The translations under genes and the position numbers were made by a program. Below are positions 10,176 to 20,864 of a stretch of 64,000 nucleotides of DNA, in pieces. Each line of letters begins with the position of its first letter. Position 1 is the stretch's first letter. The notes under the pieces were generated by a model. It was not told the DNA's origin and did not search any database. It saw only the letters and a list, made by a program, of their open reading frames with translations. Source of the DNA: Rhyacichthys aspro (taxonomy: Eukaryota; Chordata; Actinopteri; Gobiiformes; Rhyacichthyidae); contig CM072148.1 of NCBI GenBank assembly GCA_036850595.1, forward strand, positions 22,376,731 through 22,440,730, given 5' to 3'.

Positions 10176-10578
10176 GGATTGTGTGTTTTTTTAATAATTG
10201 ATGTGAATAATTAATAAACTTACTATTGATTGTAACACTGTCTACTGCCTCATCAGTAAAGCCTATCTGTGTGCCTTAGGTTTACTTCATAGAATCTCCA
10301 GGTGAAATTCCTGGGGTGGCGTTGTCGGATTCTAGTTGATTGTCAAAAGCTGTGAAATTACCTAACTTATCTAACTTATTTTGTAGGGAAAGTTATTAAA
10401 CCAATTTATAATTGACTGATAACTGATTTATATTTCATCTCCCCTATAAATACATGGTATACTCTCCCCTCGTCTGCCACACTTACATGGCATATAGTAT
10501 ATACGCTATAGTAGCTTAACAGAAAACGTATATAGAATAACACAAACACAGTCAATACTATGTGTGAGAAGACAAAAA

Positions 10579-10680
10579 GGGACTGAGCTTCCGGTATCAG
10601 GTGACTATATAGCCTAGGAGTTTCCAAGTGACTTTGTTGATATTAGATTCTCGACCTATGCGTGCGCAAAGATGATACCT
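10579..10680 (-). repeat. Right inverted terminal repeat of DIRS-like element
   Basis: Reverse complement of the left arm at 6,748-6,838, with a short extra segment (CTAGGCTATATAGTC read on the minus strand) not present on the left. Confidence 0.75.
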
Positions 10681-11014
10681 GTACCAGACTGTCCCGTACT
10701 GACCTGACCTGTGCTGTACACACACTGGAAACAAGGCTTGAGTTTATCATTACACAAAGGTAACATGGCTTTATTTTTGTTCCATTTCTTCAACCGTTAT
10801 ATTACACCAAGAAAACTACACAAGTCTCCCACAGACAGAAAAGTTTGATATTTTTTTGTGAAATAGGACAAGATGCATTAGATGTACTTAAATGAAATAA
10901 AATACATTTAAATTTATTAATGAGACATTTTAAGAGTCATGAAGGCAATTGCCACGACAATGATTCCATCAGAACTTGGGACACATTCTGTGTTTTTGTG
11001 AAGTTCTGTTTCAG

Positions 11015-11146
11015 ACAACGTCATTTCAAAGTGAATCTCTCAGAGAGAAGACACACATCTGCACAGAAACAAAACTAATGAAAGAAACATTCAAAATGAA
11101 GAAAATTGAAGAACAAGACCAGATGGAACCTGGGGCAAAGTCACAC
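11015..11146 (+). pseudogene. Exon-like segment 1 of remnant
   Basis: Polypyrimidine-rich acceptor TTCTGTTTCAG, 44 codons (TTSFQSESLREK ... EEQDQMEPGAKSH), donor CAC|GTGAGT. It starts and ends in phase 0. Confidence 0.55.
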
Positions 11147-11470
11147 GTGAGTGAAAAATACATAAATATTGTAATTGATTCACCAAACACTAGCAGGAGT
11201 GGTAGTGGCACTAAGGAACTAAGTTACTCTTTCTCCTTTTCTTATGACAAAAAAAAAACTATGAAAACATTCTACATTTATGTCCAGTATATATTTTAAT
11301 GAAATAAGCACTTTTTTTCTAGCATTATTACAGATTAAATCAGTACTTCTTGTCTCTAGAGGGTGTTGAGTTGACTTGGTTGATCCTGATACTTTAAGCT
11401 TAACCTCAGTTGCCTGAATGGAGATGGATCAACACTAACATTTGTCTGCTTTATGCCTTTACTTCTTTAG

Positions 11471-11851
11471 GGTCTCTTTTTAATGGATAACAAAGAGGTC
11501 TCTGTTTCCCATGATGCCAAACGAAAGAGAAGTGGCAAGAAAACGGACAAGAAGCGAAACAGAACGTGGAAGAGAGACTACTTCTGGGATCCTGTCTACC
11601 TTGAGTCCCTGGACGATGACAATGACCCTCATCTTCCTCCTACATGTCCTGTTGAGCCGACTATTTTTGTTCTCACCAAACCTGGCCACATGAAATGCAG
11701 GAAATTCCCAAAGAGGAGGAAATCAAAACTCTTTAGAAGACTCAACACTCTCTTGAAAACAGACCTGCCAACTATCGAGGAAGAGCCCGAGGAAACTATT
11801 GAGAATGAGGAAGAATCAAACAAAACTCCTGGGATTGTTGTAGAGAGTCAG
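11471..11851 (+). pseudogene. Exon-like segment 2 of remnant
   Basis: Acceptor TTACTTCTTTAG, 127 open codons, donor CAG|GTATGAG. The 324-bp intron before it has GT and AG ends and keeps the frame (..GAKSH then GLFLMDNKEVSV). This is the longest open coding run in the window with plausible codon use: a bipartite-like basic cluster near residues 15-30, a DYFWDPVYLESLDDD motif, and an acidic end. Even if the whole gene is dead, this exon is intact. Confidence 0.6.
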
Positions 11852-12207
11852 GTATGAGACATCTTTGAAATTCATTCTTCCTTTTGACAGACAAACTGTG
11901 TGATAGAAACTAGACCCTAAACTCTACAACACTCTCTGTGATGATTCAAATATGGGCACCTTTGCAGATGATGGAAAGGAGCTTGACTTGGTTCGTCTTA
12001 TCACCGAGCTCCCAGAGAAAGAAGAGCCCAGTGGTGACTGTGTCTAAGAGAGTTATTTACCTCCTTTGGCTGAAGGACAATTTGCACTCAGCACGTTCAT
12101 CCAGACTTTTCTTCAGGGTCTCAGCAAAAAGTATGTTATTATTACACAATCAAGCTCAAAATTAAAAATTTCAGACATAATATTTACCTAAACTTCTGTT
12201 TCTTTAG

Positions 12208-13004
12208 GGACTGTCACAAAGTAAAAGACGGCATCTTTAACAATGAGACTCAGGAGCAATGTTCCCTCTAAGCTGCGCGCTTGCGCAATTGCGCACTGCT
12301 CGCACATTCTCAGCGCACAAGAAAATCTATGCAGCGCATAAAATAAAATTCAATATAAACGTATTAAATAATATCTAATATTAGACCTAATCTAATCTAA
12401 TTATTGTTTTCTATACCATTTTGCATTGTAACTCAGTGAGTGACAGGTGTCCAGCCAATGATACGATAAGGTTCACTTACGCTACGCAGCCAATCATAGC
12501 ATTGACAGTGCTTGCATATGTGCCCTGCCTATACGCGCCGTGCAGGTTAGCTAGCTAACAACGGTGCGGCGGAGTTAAGAGACGCAAATGCTAACCCATG
12601 GCGAAATTGCTGCTGTAATTTGATTGTTTTAATAAGCCATGTAACTTGCTATGATCCAAGGTTTTGAACAAGTGTGATACTGGTGTGTAGCCACAGCGTG
12701 CACATCTGATGTTGCTCACAGTGGTCCTCAGTGTTCTCAGGAAGCTTGTGTGTATGCCCAGACACATGAAAAATAGAGGAACATTGCTCAGGAGCACCTA
12801 GTTGACTTGTGTATGTCAATATACAAGTTAACTTTGGAGTCAATGGCCCGTAACCCACTGGACGTAGCTGAGGACAACACTTCCAACGGGCGGCTGCTGA
12901 CCTCAGAGGATATGTGGCAGTTCCTCCAGAGCCATTTGGGGACGGCAAAGAAAGGATGTGATCATCTAATTGCATCTTTAGTTAAATACATGTCACCATT
13001 AAAT
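12208..13004 (+). pseudogene. Exon-like segment 4, split by hAT insertion
   Basis: Acceptor TTTCTTTAG, then codons for DCHKVKDGIFNNETQE up to 12,256. After the 530-bp hAT element and its second target copy the same frame resumes at 12,795 with HLVDLCMSIYKLTLESMA and continues to a TAA at 13,005-13,007. Read straight into the element the protein ends after four codons. Continuity of frame across the insertion shows this was coding when the element landed, or had not drifted far. Confidence 0.65.
12257..12786. mobile_element. hAT non-autonomous element (530 bp)
   Basis: Terminal inverted repeats CAATGTTCCCTCTAA on the left and TAGAGGAACATTG on the right, flanked by perfect 8-bp duplications CTCAGGAG (12,249-12,256 and 12,787-12,794). 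The 8-bp duplication and the short CA..TG ends fit hAT. The left part is dense in GCGCA words (CTGCGCGCTTGCGCAATTGC), a feature of a vertebrate-wide element group. No transposase frame is present. Confidence 0.85.
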
Positions 13005-13500
13005 TAATGTAAATGTACCCTGCCACTATCTGCCGACAGTGTAACTTTTACCAAAAGAGAATTAACCAAGAAGACACTTGATGGAGCTAAGGTAACAATG
13101 GGGTCAAATGTCACACCCAGTGTCAGCAGCAGGATTCAGAGTTCAGATTCAAATAGAACCCCAAAGGACGCTAAAAAGGACAAGAAGAAGAGTTCAGTGT
13201 GGTGGAGGGGCTTCAGACTGGGGCAGGAGGTCTCGCAAAGTCCATCCACCACTCAGTGATGTCGGAGGATGGTTCTTCCACTGTTAACTGTGATGTGATG
13301 TCAGTTCAGGTAAAAGAGAAGGCCCAGGTGTTTGGGGAGGGGCTGTATGTATAACACAAAAATATTTCAAGTTTATAGTATTGCACAGGGGAGTGTGCAA
13401 GATTCAGCTCTGATCAAAACGTGTGTGAGTCAATGCTGTGTGTCTGCCCCCAGCACTGAGCCTGGACCAGGACCTGCCAAGTGTTGATTGCACAGAATGA

Positions 13501-14233
13501 TGATGGTTGGTAGGACCTAAAATAATTTTTTCCTGAATAAATGAAAGGGACAATTTTGTTGTTTAATATCTAACACCTATGAATCACAAGAGCTCATTAA
13601 AACAGTACAGTTAGCCACAGTAAAGCAAAACAAACAAATGTCCAACTACAGAGAGGATGAAACAGAAAGTACTTAGTATTAATCTATAGCAGGTTGGCTA
13701 TGATTGATCCATTTCTCTTTTGACTCTTATGTTAAAGCCACTCTTTTTACTGGAATCCGATAAAACCAGATGTTTATAATGATTCAGAGTGTATGAGTTT
13801 GTGTTGGTTTTTGTGTCCTGATTTGTCGACTGGAATAGAAGCTGTTTAAACTTTAACTAACTTAGACATAATTAGACTTGGAGACTGTTCAGCTTCAATC
13901 ATTTAGACCTAAATCAGGACCTTGTGACATTATAACATTAACTCAAAGGAATTTGTTTAATTTAAATAAAAAATATGATTACAATAATAAGACAAGTGCT
14001 ATTGTTAACTCCTTGGCTGCATAAATCCCTGTATCTTACACACAGTGCAGCTCTGATTTAGTCGTTGCTGTCATAATATCTTCCATAATGCATGTGGCTT
14101 ATTTAAATAATTACACTCTGTGAAGGGCTTTTGGTGCTTAACCACAAAGGGACCTGCACTAAATTATGTTGCAGCTTTAATTTTGACAAAACACTGGACT
14201 TCTTTTGATCACAATTTTATATTCTTCTTTTTA

Positions 14234-14266
<33 letters not shown>

Positions 14267-14465
14267 GAGACATTGCTCTTTCTAGAAATTATTTTCTAGT
14301 TCTAGACTTTTTAATAAAGAAACAATGATTTTTCATTTAAGGATCACCATTAGTGCTTGGATTCAAGCCGGATTTCTAGTTTAATCTATGATTTTGAGAG
14401 GCAGCATATGAACTGGGTCACCAGACTTGATTGTTGAAGGGTGACATCTTCAACTTTCTGTCTCA
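13501..14465. other. Gene-free AT-rich stretch
   Basis: Nothing recognised apart from a (TTA)n run at 14,231-14,266. Confidence 0.4.
14231..14266. repeat. (TTA)n microsatellite
   Basis: About eleven ATT triplets, slightly interrupted at the left. Confidence 0.95.
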
Positions 14466-14531
14466 TAAAGTCACCCGGATGTGAGCTCCAGTCGCTGGAG
14501 TCCACAGTGCTGACCATTACACCATGGAACC
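14466..14531 (-). pseudogene. tRNA-Gln-like relic
   Basis: On the minus strand the sequence opens GGTTCCATGGTGTAATGGTC, which is the acceptor and D-arm (box A) of tRNA-Gln, followed by AGCACTGTGGACTCCAGCG. The anticodon loop is missing: GGACT joins CCAGCG directly. A box-B-like GGAGCTCACATCC follows, but the 3' acceptor strand does not pair. It is therefore a relic, or the head of a tRNA-derived SINE, not a working tRNA. Confidence 0.6.
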
Positions 14532-14544
14532 ACGGTCTTGCAGC

Positions 14545-15240
14545 TTGAATCAAATCAAATCAAACTTTATTTATAAAACACTTTTCATATGTCGTTGTAA
14601 CACAAAGTGCCTTACAAGGCTGAAAAACAAAGAAAAACCTAACCTATCTCCCTAATCCTACATACAAAGACAAGGACAAGGGGAAGAGACAGGGAAACAG
14701 GGGAAAAACACAGCGGATCCTGACAATGTTAGGTTAACACATACTTGTTACACCTGTTAGGAGCTAAGTCAATGATTGAAATGATATGCCTTAACGTTGC
14801 CTCACAAGAACAGTTTAGATCAGGCCCAGGGGCCTTAAAATGGCCCAGGGGCCTTAAAATGGCCCTCAGGAGGCTTGTGTCAGAAAAGGAATTAATACTA
14901 GAGTGTAGTGTAGTATTTTGAAGGCACTCGAAGACTTTGCCAAATAGTGTCAACACTCACCTTTTCGCTCATAAACTGTTCATAAATTCCATTGTTCTAT
15001 CAGTTGAAGTTAGGCAGGTATTATCGTGGGGTGAGGGAAAGCTGGAATAGACTGTTGTTTAAAGTGTATTATGCCAAGGCAGGTTTTAGAACAAAATGGA
15101 AAGAGTAGATCTAAAACAGAGAATGATGTAGCTGTGACAGTGGCATATGTTTCACATAGTTTTCTTATAGTTTAAACTTATAAGTGTTTTTATAGAGAGT
15201 GAGTTCACTGTCTTGGAGAAAAATCATTGCCCATCCCTGG
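14545..15240 (-). repeat. Interspersed repeat family A, copy 2
   Basis: Shares with 5,880-6,536 the ordered words GCTGGAATAGACTG, TTTAAAGTGTATTATG, GATCTAAAACAGAG and GGAGAAAAATCATTGCCC. Its left edge is TCAAATCAAATCAAACTTTATTTA, which on the minus strand is a 3'-tail-like AAGTTTGATTTGATTTGA of the kind found at the end of fish retroposons; its right edge read leftward is CAGGGATGGGCAATGAT, hAT-like. The mixture suggests a composite or nested copy. A 19-bp direct duplication (GCCCAGGGGCCTTAAAATG twice) lies at about 14,823-14,862. Confidence 0.6.
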
Positions 15241-15594
15241 TTTAGATAGTATGACAAAAATTGTAATGTTAAAAAGAAGTTCGTTTTTTAGTTTTTTTAA
15301 TATTTTGAGTTCTTAGCAATGTTGCAACTGGCCCATCTTGCAACCTGTCCTGCTCTCCCCAGTTCTACTTTGGCATTAAAAACTAACATCCAAACTTATT
15401 TAAAACTTACTTAAATTATGTTCCATTACAATGTCGATAATTCTAATTTATCGTACGTTGTATGTACAGTAGCCATCCGTGACCCCAAATGGGACTAAGT
15501 AGTAGAAAATGAATGAATGAATGAATAAAACTGTTGTATCACACACACCTAATTACTTTAATATAGGCAAATGTATCTGCAGTGGAGTGAAAAA

Positions 15595-15780
15595 CTGGCA
15601 ACCATAGCTGTGTTTTTTTATTTTTTGTTTGATTATTTTTTGGCCTTCTTGATAGAGACAGTAGATGGACAGAGAGAGAGAGGGAAGTGACATTGGACAA
15701 AGGACCTGAGCAGGAACTGAACCCAGGTCACTCAAGTATTTGATGTGCACTTTACCAGGTGAGCCACCAAACCACCATTG
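15595..15780 (-). mobile_element. tRNA-derived SINE
   Basis: Minus strand: a box A (TGGCTCACCTGG) and box B (GGGTTCAGTTCC) about 40 bp apart, then CACTTCCCTCTCTCTCTCTG and a tail CTCTATCAAGAAGGCCAAAA. This order is that of a widespread fish tRNA-derived SINE. The open frame of 65 codons overlapping it is incidental. Confidence 0.7.
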
Positions 15781-15784
15781 GGTT

Positions 15785-16818
15785 TAGTTTTTGCCCATTT
15801 TGGCGAAGGTGGTGACAAAAGTCCAGATTATAATCCCACACTTTATCCTTTTTAGAACATGTGTACAACTTAAGGGACATAATGTTGTCTATGAACAAAC
15901 CCATGAACAAACATTTAGTGCTCAAATTTTTTTTTCAGTACTGTGTCTGCCTCCTGTTTCCGCTCAGAGCCAGATGTGCCTTTCTCCTGTTCATTAACAC
16001 ATATCACTTCGTCTCTCACTCTGGGAATAATTAGCTGTTTTTCATTTCCTGTCGACTGTAAGAGCAGCCGCCTTTTCAGTGTCACATGAATGAAATTAAT
16101 GAAGAACTGTATCTGTGTTGATGTATGGAGCGCTGTGACCCGACAGCTGCCACGAAATCCTGAACCGTGTCTCTGTTGTTAAAAGCACTTAAGCAGCTGT
16201 TTTCATCTTAATTTACCAACTACCTTTACGCCTTATGGGACATGAGAAGCTGCGGAAGATAACCCTGTCTTAGTTGAATTCATACAACATATATAACTCC
16301 AAAATCTTCCTTTGCAGTGGTAATTGATCGTTAAAACAGTTTATCACAAATAATACTAACATTCTGCAAAAGGATTTTTGTTTTCACTGAGGATATAATG
16401 GTTTTGTTAGACTCTATTAACTGGAGCTCCTTTATTAACATGCTGTAGATATGACTGAATAAGAGATTTAGATAAAACATAGCATAGTTTATTTGCAAAA
16501 GGGAGGCAGAGCGCAGATTATAGTCATCACTTTTCAACATAAACATCTGTTCTCTTTACCATAAACCTTTCTGTGAGTAAACAAATGCTGAAATAGGCAT
16601 ATGTGGTTTATCTGGGACTATCTTGGACTGTGGTGACTTGGACTTCTACTTTAAATGGTTATTTCTCGACTTGGACTTAGTCTTTTGAACACTGAGGACT
16701 TGAGAGTGACTTGGACTCCAAAACTGGTGAGTTGATGACAAAACCGTTTCACACAGTTTCAGAGTTAAAAAATGAAAATTGGTCCAAAATAGACCTCAGA
16801 AATTTTTATCTTCTAAAT
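15785..16818. other. Gene-free; possible conserved non-coding island
   Basis: The part 16,000-16,230 (GGGAATAATTAGCTG, GTCGACTGTAAGAGCAGCC, ATGAATGAAATTAATGAAG) has the mixed composition and ATTA sites of a conserved non-coding element. The rest is AT-rich and unremarkable; 16,610-16,740 repeats a GACTTGGACT word. Confidence 0.3.
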
Positions 16819-17261
16819 CAGTGGTGTCAAACTCAAAGTGGTGAGGGGCCACAATAGTTAATAAGAATCCTTTCAGGGGCCGAAGATGGTGACATTTGGA
16901 AGCTTTTATTAAAATTTGGATGCGAGATTTCATCTTCATTTAAGTCTTTTAACATTAATTTCCTCCTTTTATAGAAACTGTTTGTAGTTTGCAGGTTTTT
17001 GTTGGACTTGAACAGGTTTAAGTCAGATTTGAACTGGTTTGAGATGGATTTGAATTGGTTTTAATTGGATTTGAACAGGTTTTAGTTGAATTTGAACAGG
17101 TATTAGTTTAATTTCAACAGGTTTTATTTATCTTTTTTAGCAAAAATAAAATCTATTAAAACCTAGTGCCAAAAATATCACTTTCCAAATGTGTTGAAGG
17201 GCCACATAAAACACTGCAAAGGGCCGCATTTGGCCCCCGGGCCTTGAGTTTGACATGTGTG
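16819..17261. mobile_element. hAT MITE, copy 1 (443 bp)
   Basis: Ends CAGTGGTGTCAAACTCAA and, reversed, CACACATGTCAAACTCAA, flanked by TTCTAAAT / CTCTAAAT (8 bp, one mismatch). Internally, TTTGAACAGGTTTTAGTTGAA-type words repeat about every 24 bp (17,010-17,130). GGGGCCAC / GGGCCGCATTTGGCCCC subterminal words are typical of this hAT group. No coding capacity. Confidence 0.85.
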
Positions 17262-17284
17262 CTCTAAATGAATAAACAACTGAA

Positions 17285-17605
17285 GTCATTTACTTTGTGG
17301 AAAAAACAAGTCAGATGTGTACAGCGAGCCCAACACATAATCCAGGACTCATTCCACCCAGGATACACTCTATTCACACTACTGCCCTCTGGAAGGCGCA
17401 ACAGGTCAATTAAGGCTCGCACCTCCAGACTGTTAAATAGTTTTTATCCAAGTGCAATCAAATGTTTAAACTCTCAGTAATACAATCATACAATAGTAAA
17501 TGTTGAATGACTAATGTGAAATGTGTGCTTTATTATCTACAAATTTATTTACCACTGGAGACTTTTTACAGTTTGTGCAAAGACAACAAACAGATTCTGA
17601 TTCTG
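17285..17605 (+). pseudogene. LINE ORF2 C-terminus and 3' tail
   Basis: Plus-strand frame encodes FHPGYTLFTLLPSGRRNRSI, KARTSRLLNSFYPSAIKCLN and a stop, the last conserved block of L2/CR1-type ORF2 proteins. A short 3' region follows and ends with AAAGACAACAAACAGATTCTGATTCTG, a short direct repeat tail as in these LINEs. It is 5'-truncated, as expected from incomplete reverse transcription. Confidence 0.8.
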
Positions 17606-18059
17606 GTCCAACAACATAGATATTATTTTCTTCATATTGACAGCAGTGTATAAAAGTAGTAGGACATTAACAGCTAACCCCAGAGGAATCTAACGAGTCC
17701 AACCCTCCTGTGTGGTGCAGACACTCATAAAACTCCTCTCTCTGTTCTCTACGAGCTAATTACACCTCTGCTGTTAATCTGCTCTGGGTCTGAGGCTGAG
17801 GTTTGTGGTGGATGGGTCCTGTTTGTTTGTGCTGCTCGCCCTCGGGCTTCGGTCTCAGCATTGATCTGAATGTGAAAAACAATCATCAGAGGGTCTAGCA
17901 AAGAGAGAGGAGTGGTGCAGAGGCTCAGGTTTGAATGCAGTCTGGATGTGGCCTAGAACAATTAACACTTATTTGAGAAACATTTCAGAATAGGATGGCT
18001 GGCTAGGCATTTTCTGTTCATTATGTAAATACAAATGAAAATGAATATCTGTCTTTTTC
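17606..18059. other. Gene-free; possible conserved non-coding island
   Basis: 17,700-17,930 is a mixed-composition stretch with GAGCTAATTACACC and GCTGTTAATCTGC; enhancer-like in look only. Confidence 0.25.
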
Positions 18060-18560
18060 CTCATGTCCTGGGCTAGGTTGCAGGGGCAGCGGTCTAAACA
18101 GAGGAGGCAACTGTGACTGTGACTCTTCCTAGACTCTTCCTCCAGCTTCAGCAGGAGTTCAGAGCCGACAGATGCCCAAGCCTGGAGCAGGGATCAACTC
18201 CAAGCTCCACACTCTGATAGGGAGCACCCAGCTCCACCCTTTTGGCTGCTCGTATTAGAGATCTTGTCCTTTCAGTCATGACCCACAGCTGACCTCATGA
18301 GGTGAGAATATGAACGGAGATCGATCAGTAAATCAAGACATTTCTGTTCAGCTTCTTCTACAAAAGACAGCACAATGACCATGTTTCAGTGGATTTGGTG
18401 CCGTCCCCTCATGGACAAGACCCTAAAATACTTGAACTCCTTAAACTCCTTGATGGGTTTGAGCCCGAATGATTCCAGGAGCTGTGTTGTGGGGAGCTAA
18501 ATGCTACTGGTAGGGTCTCCCAATGCAATCAGATCCTAGGTGACAGACCACACCAAAGCC
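18060..18560 (-). repeat. Rex/Dong-type LINE fragment
   Basis: Words such as CAGTCATGACCCACAGCTGA, GGTGAGAATATGAACGGAGATCGA, ATGGACAAGACCCTAAAATACTTGAACTCC and TCCTAGGTGACAGACCACACC match, in order, a dispersed fish LINE read in reverse (on the minus strand they encode parts of its reverse-transcriptase region). It is heavily mutated with stops in all frames. Confidence 0.6.
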
Positions 18561-20179
18561 CCTTTCACACATGCACTAAAATATGGACAGTACACCCAAT
18601 CCTAACCAGCACAACTGAGCTAACCCCAGTTTCCACACATACAGCTGATCCTACAGGGTCTAGTGACATCTCTGGGTGATTGTAATATGAGAACAATGCT
18701 CCCACTGTGTGTCGCACATGTTCACATAAATGTAGCATGTAATATTAATGCAATAATCAGCATCACTGCAGAGGAGTCGGCTCATTTGTTTGTTAGATTC
18801 GTGTTTATTGGTCAAGACAATTATCTGAAAATCTGTCTATACTCCATCGTTCAGATAAACCACTGGACTATTTATGGCACGTATCAACATAAAGACTGTG
18901 GACATTCTCCAGACTTATTCTGCATGTAAAGTAAAGTAAACACAGCAATCAGGGAAGAGGTGGAATAACCCTGAGACCTACCATAGATGTGTGAAAAGGG
19001 CTCATGAGCAGGTCAAGAGAGGCTTAGAGTTGACCTTTGTCCAAAAAGCACACCTCAAATGCAACATAATATAAATAAATGGAGATTTAATAGTTAACAG
19101 AATCAAAGGAATAGTTGTGACTTCCTACCTCAATATTTAAAATAGATATCGCTCTCTAAAACTGGAAACAGCATAGCACTAAAAAAAAAACAACCCATTT
19201 TTTTTTTCATTTTACTTTTTTCCCAAACTAGTTTCAAACGTTATATTTCAGGAAAGTTACATTTGTTTACTGAAACTGCTGATAGATGAAAGTTGCCGTC
19301 CAGAAAGCTGCTCGTTAAAGTGTCGGAAAAGTGGACAAATCCATCCTCCACAAGAACAAACCAAAGCTCACTGCTGCTGCTCTCAGTCTGTGCAGCTCAT
19401 ACCTGATGAGTTTAATGTTCAGTCCATGCTGTGTGTGTCCCATTGATTTACAAAGAGAGGCTCTTTAATGGCTTCTACCACACGGCGCTGGATCAATGCA
19501 GGCTCCACACAACGACTGCTCTCCTGAAAACAGATGTAAGGAGAACACTAGAATATCAATGAAGGCACTTGTGAAAAATATCAAAGAAACACGGCTCAGG
19601 ATTAAGAGATGATTTAGAGTATGTTCAGCCCTGTTATGGTTTAGTTTGTAAGAAATTTTATTTAGCGCATATAATAAGTGCAATATATTTCTATAATTTT
19701 AGGTCATATGGCAATGGTTTAACATGTCTTGAAGTGGGAGGTAAAATAAAGAACTGACGGTAACTCACATTTTGACAGAGGTCTGTCTGATACATATGTG
19801 TAAGACCCCAGTAAGGCAGACGTTTTTCCATCAACTTCACACCAATTTACAATCTTAAACCACCATCTGTTCTGAATCCAATTATAGACCAAAAAAGCAA
19901 CAAAAAACTACATTGTCTGGATATGTAAGGCTGGGTAAAATCCCCAAACCCAAACTACATTAAATCACACATAACACACAGAGTCAACTCAAACTTCAAA
20001 CACATTTTCTGCAAATATATTGTTGTAGAAGATTGAAATAATATAAGTACCAAAAAAAAAAATGTTTAGACAGGTACTGGTATCATAAAGAAGGTACTGT
20101 GTGGCTACTGGTACCAAAAAAATGTCATACCCAGTCCCCATCTGTGACTATGGAGGATTCCTGGGAGTGTTTTTACTGC
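18561..20179. other. Gene-free AT-rich stretch
   Basis: No gene. 20,060-20,140 contains GGTACTGGTATCATAAAG and TACTGGTACCAAAAAAATGTC ATACCCAGT-like words seen in dispersed fish repeats, unclassified here. Confidence 0.3.
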
Positions 20180-20710
20180 AGGCAGTGTTGCCAACTCCTC
20201 AGTAAGAAAAGTAGCTATTGGCTGTCCTAAAAGTCGCTAGAAGTCCTTAAATGACGTCATTGCCTAATTTTCATAATTTACCATGTGCATGTAACTGTTA
20301 AGGATGTTGTAGGAGAGAGGAATAACACTGTTTTGTTTTGTTTTTTAACCATAAATAGCAGCTTCTTTTGGGTGGGTGGGTAGTCTTTTGAATATGATAT
20401 CAATACAGGCTGTATGCTCATTTATCATCTTCAATGAATGGCTTCATCCTGGCTTTAGATTCAGGATTTGAGTCCCACTTCTTTCTATATTTTTGAGTGT
20501 AGTTACCTGGCTAGATGTTTAGTTTATGTCACTAAGAGACTCCAGTTTAATGATGCTCTGGACGGTGAACATCTCCTGCTCTGATGCAGCTGAGAGGGAC
20601 TGCTGTGAGCAGACTGGTCTATCTGTGAGTGCTTTGGGATGGGGGAGGGGTGCACGGCAGCCCAATAACACTACGATGATCCCCACTCTTGAGGGGTAAA
20701 TCCTGGCTTT
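20180..20710. repeat. Dispersed repeat, unclassified
   Basis: Begins CAGTGTTGCCAACTCCTCAG and continues with AAAGTCGCTAGAAGTC and AAATGACGTCATTGCC, words I know from a common fish interspersed repeat (AGTGTTGCCAACT.. GCGACTT). The right end is not located. Confidence 0.4.
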
Positions 20711-20864
20711 GATGTCGGGAGGAAGGCGGCTGTGATTTTACTGATGATTTGTTGGCTATGGATAAAAAGTAATTAAATGAAACAAAAAAGGAGGAGCAGA
20801 AAAGTCAGAGAAAAGAGGCCCAGCACCTCTCAGTCTCAGGGACAGACAGAACCAGCTTTGTTAG

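Larger units (their letters stand above)
6748..10680 (-). mobile_element. DIRS-like tyrosine-recombinase retroelement, decayed
   Basis: About 3.9 kb bounded by inverted repeats: the left end (GAATCTAATATCAGCAAAGT, GGAAGCTCAGTCC) returns as its reverse complement at the right end. Inverted terminal repeats rather than direct LTRs, plus a tyrosine recombinase at the 3' end of the coding strand and reverse transcriptase/RNase H before it, is the layout of DIRS elements. On the minus strand the order from the right is: promoter-like and untranslated region (about 10,680-8,820), reverse transcriptase (8,815-8,560), a 500-bp foreign insertion (7,979-8,478), RNase H end (about 7,970-7,770), recombinase (about 7,600-6,985). 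All domains are frameshifted, so it cannot move by itself. No gag-like frame is recognised, and the internal complementary region expected of DIRS was not located. Confidence 0.75.
11015..13500 (+). pseudogene. Multi-exon gene remnant of unknown family
   Basis: At least six exon-like segments in order: 11,015-11,146; 11,471-11,851; about 11,968-12,130; 12,208-12,256 plus 12,795-13,004; 13,040-13,309; 13,454-13,500. The first two splice in phase and the third to fourth also do. The product would be a polar, Lys/Glu-rich soluble protein, with a basic stretch (KRKRSGKKTDKKR), then KRDYFWDPVYLESLDDD, then acidic EEEPEETIENEEE, then a likely helical part (FALSTFIQTFLQGLSKK, EHLVDLCMSIYKLTLESMA). 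I do not recognise it. Breaks: the frame shifts by one between exons 2 and 3, a TAA follows GDCV in exon 3, a hAT element interrupts exon 4, and exon 5 shifts frame after DAKKDKKK. It may belong to the gene starting at 839, or be an independent duplicate. Confidence 0.6.

Noticed and set aside
6748..10680. Endogenous retrovirus or LTR element
   Set aside because: The terminal repeats are inverted, not direct, and the recombinase is of tyrosine type rather than an integrase; no envelope-like frame is seen.
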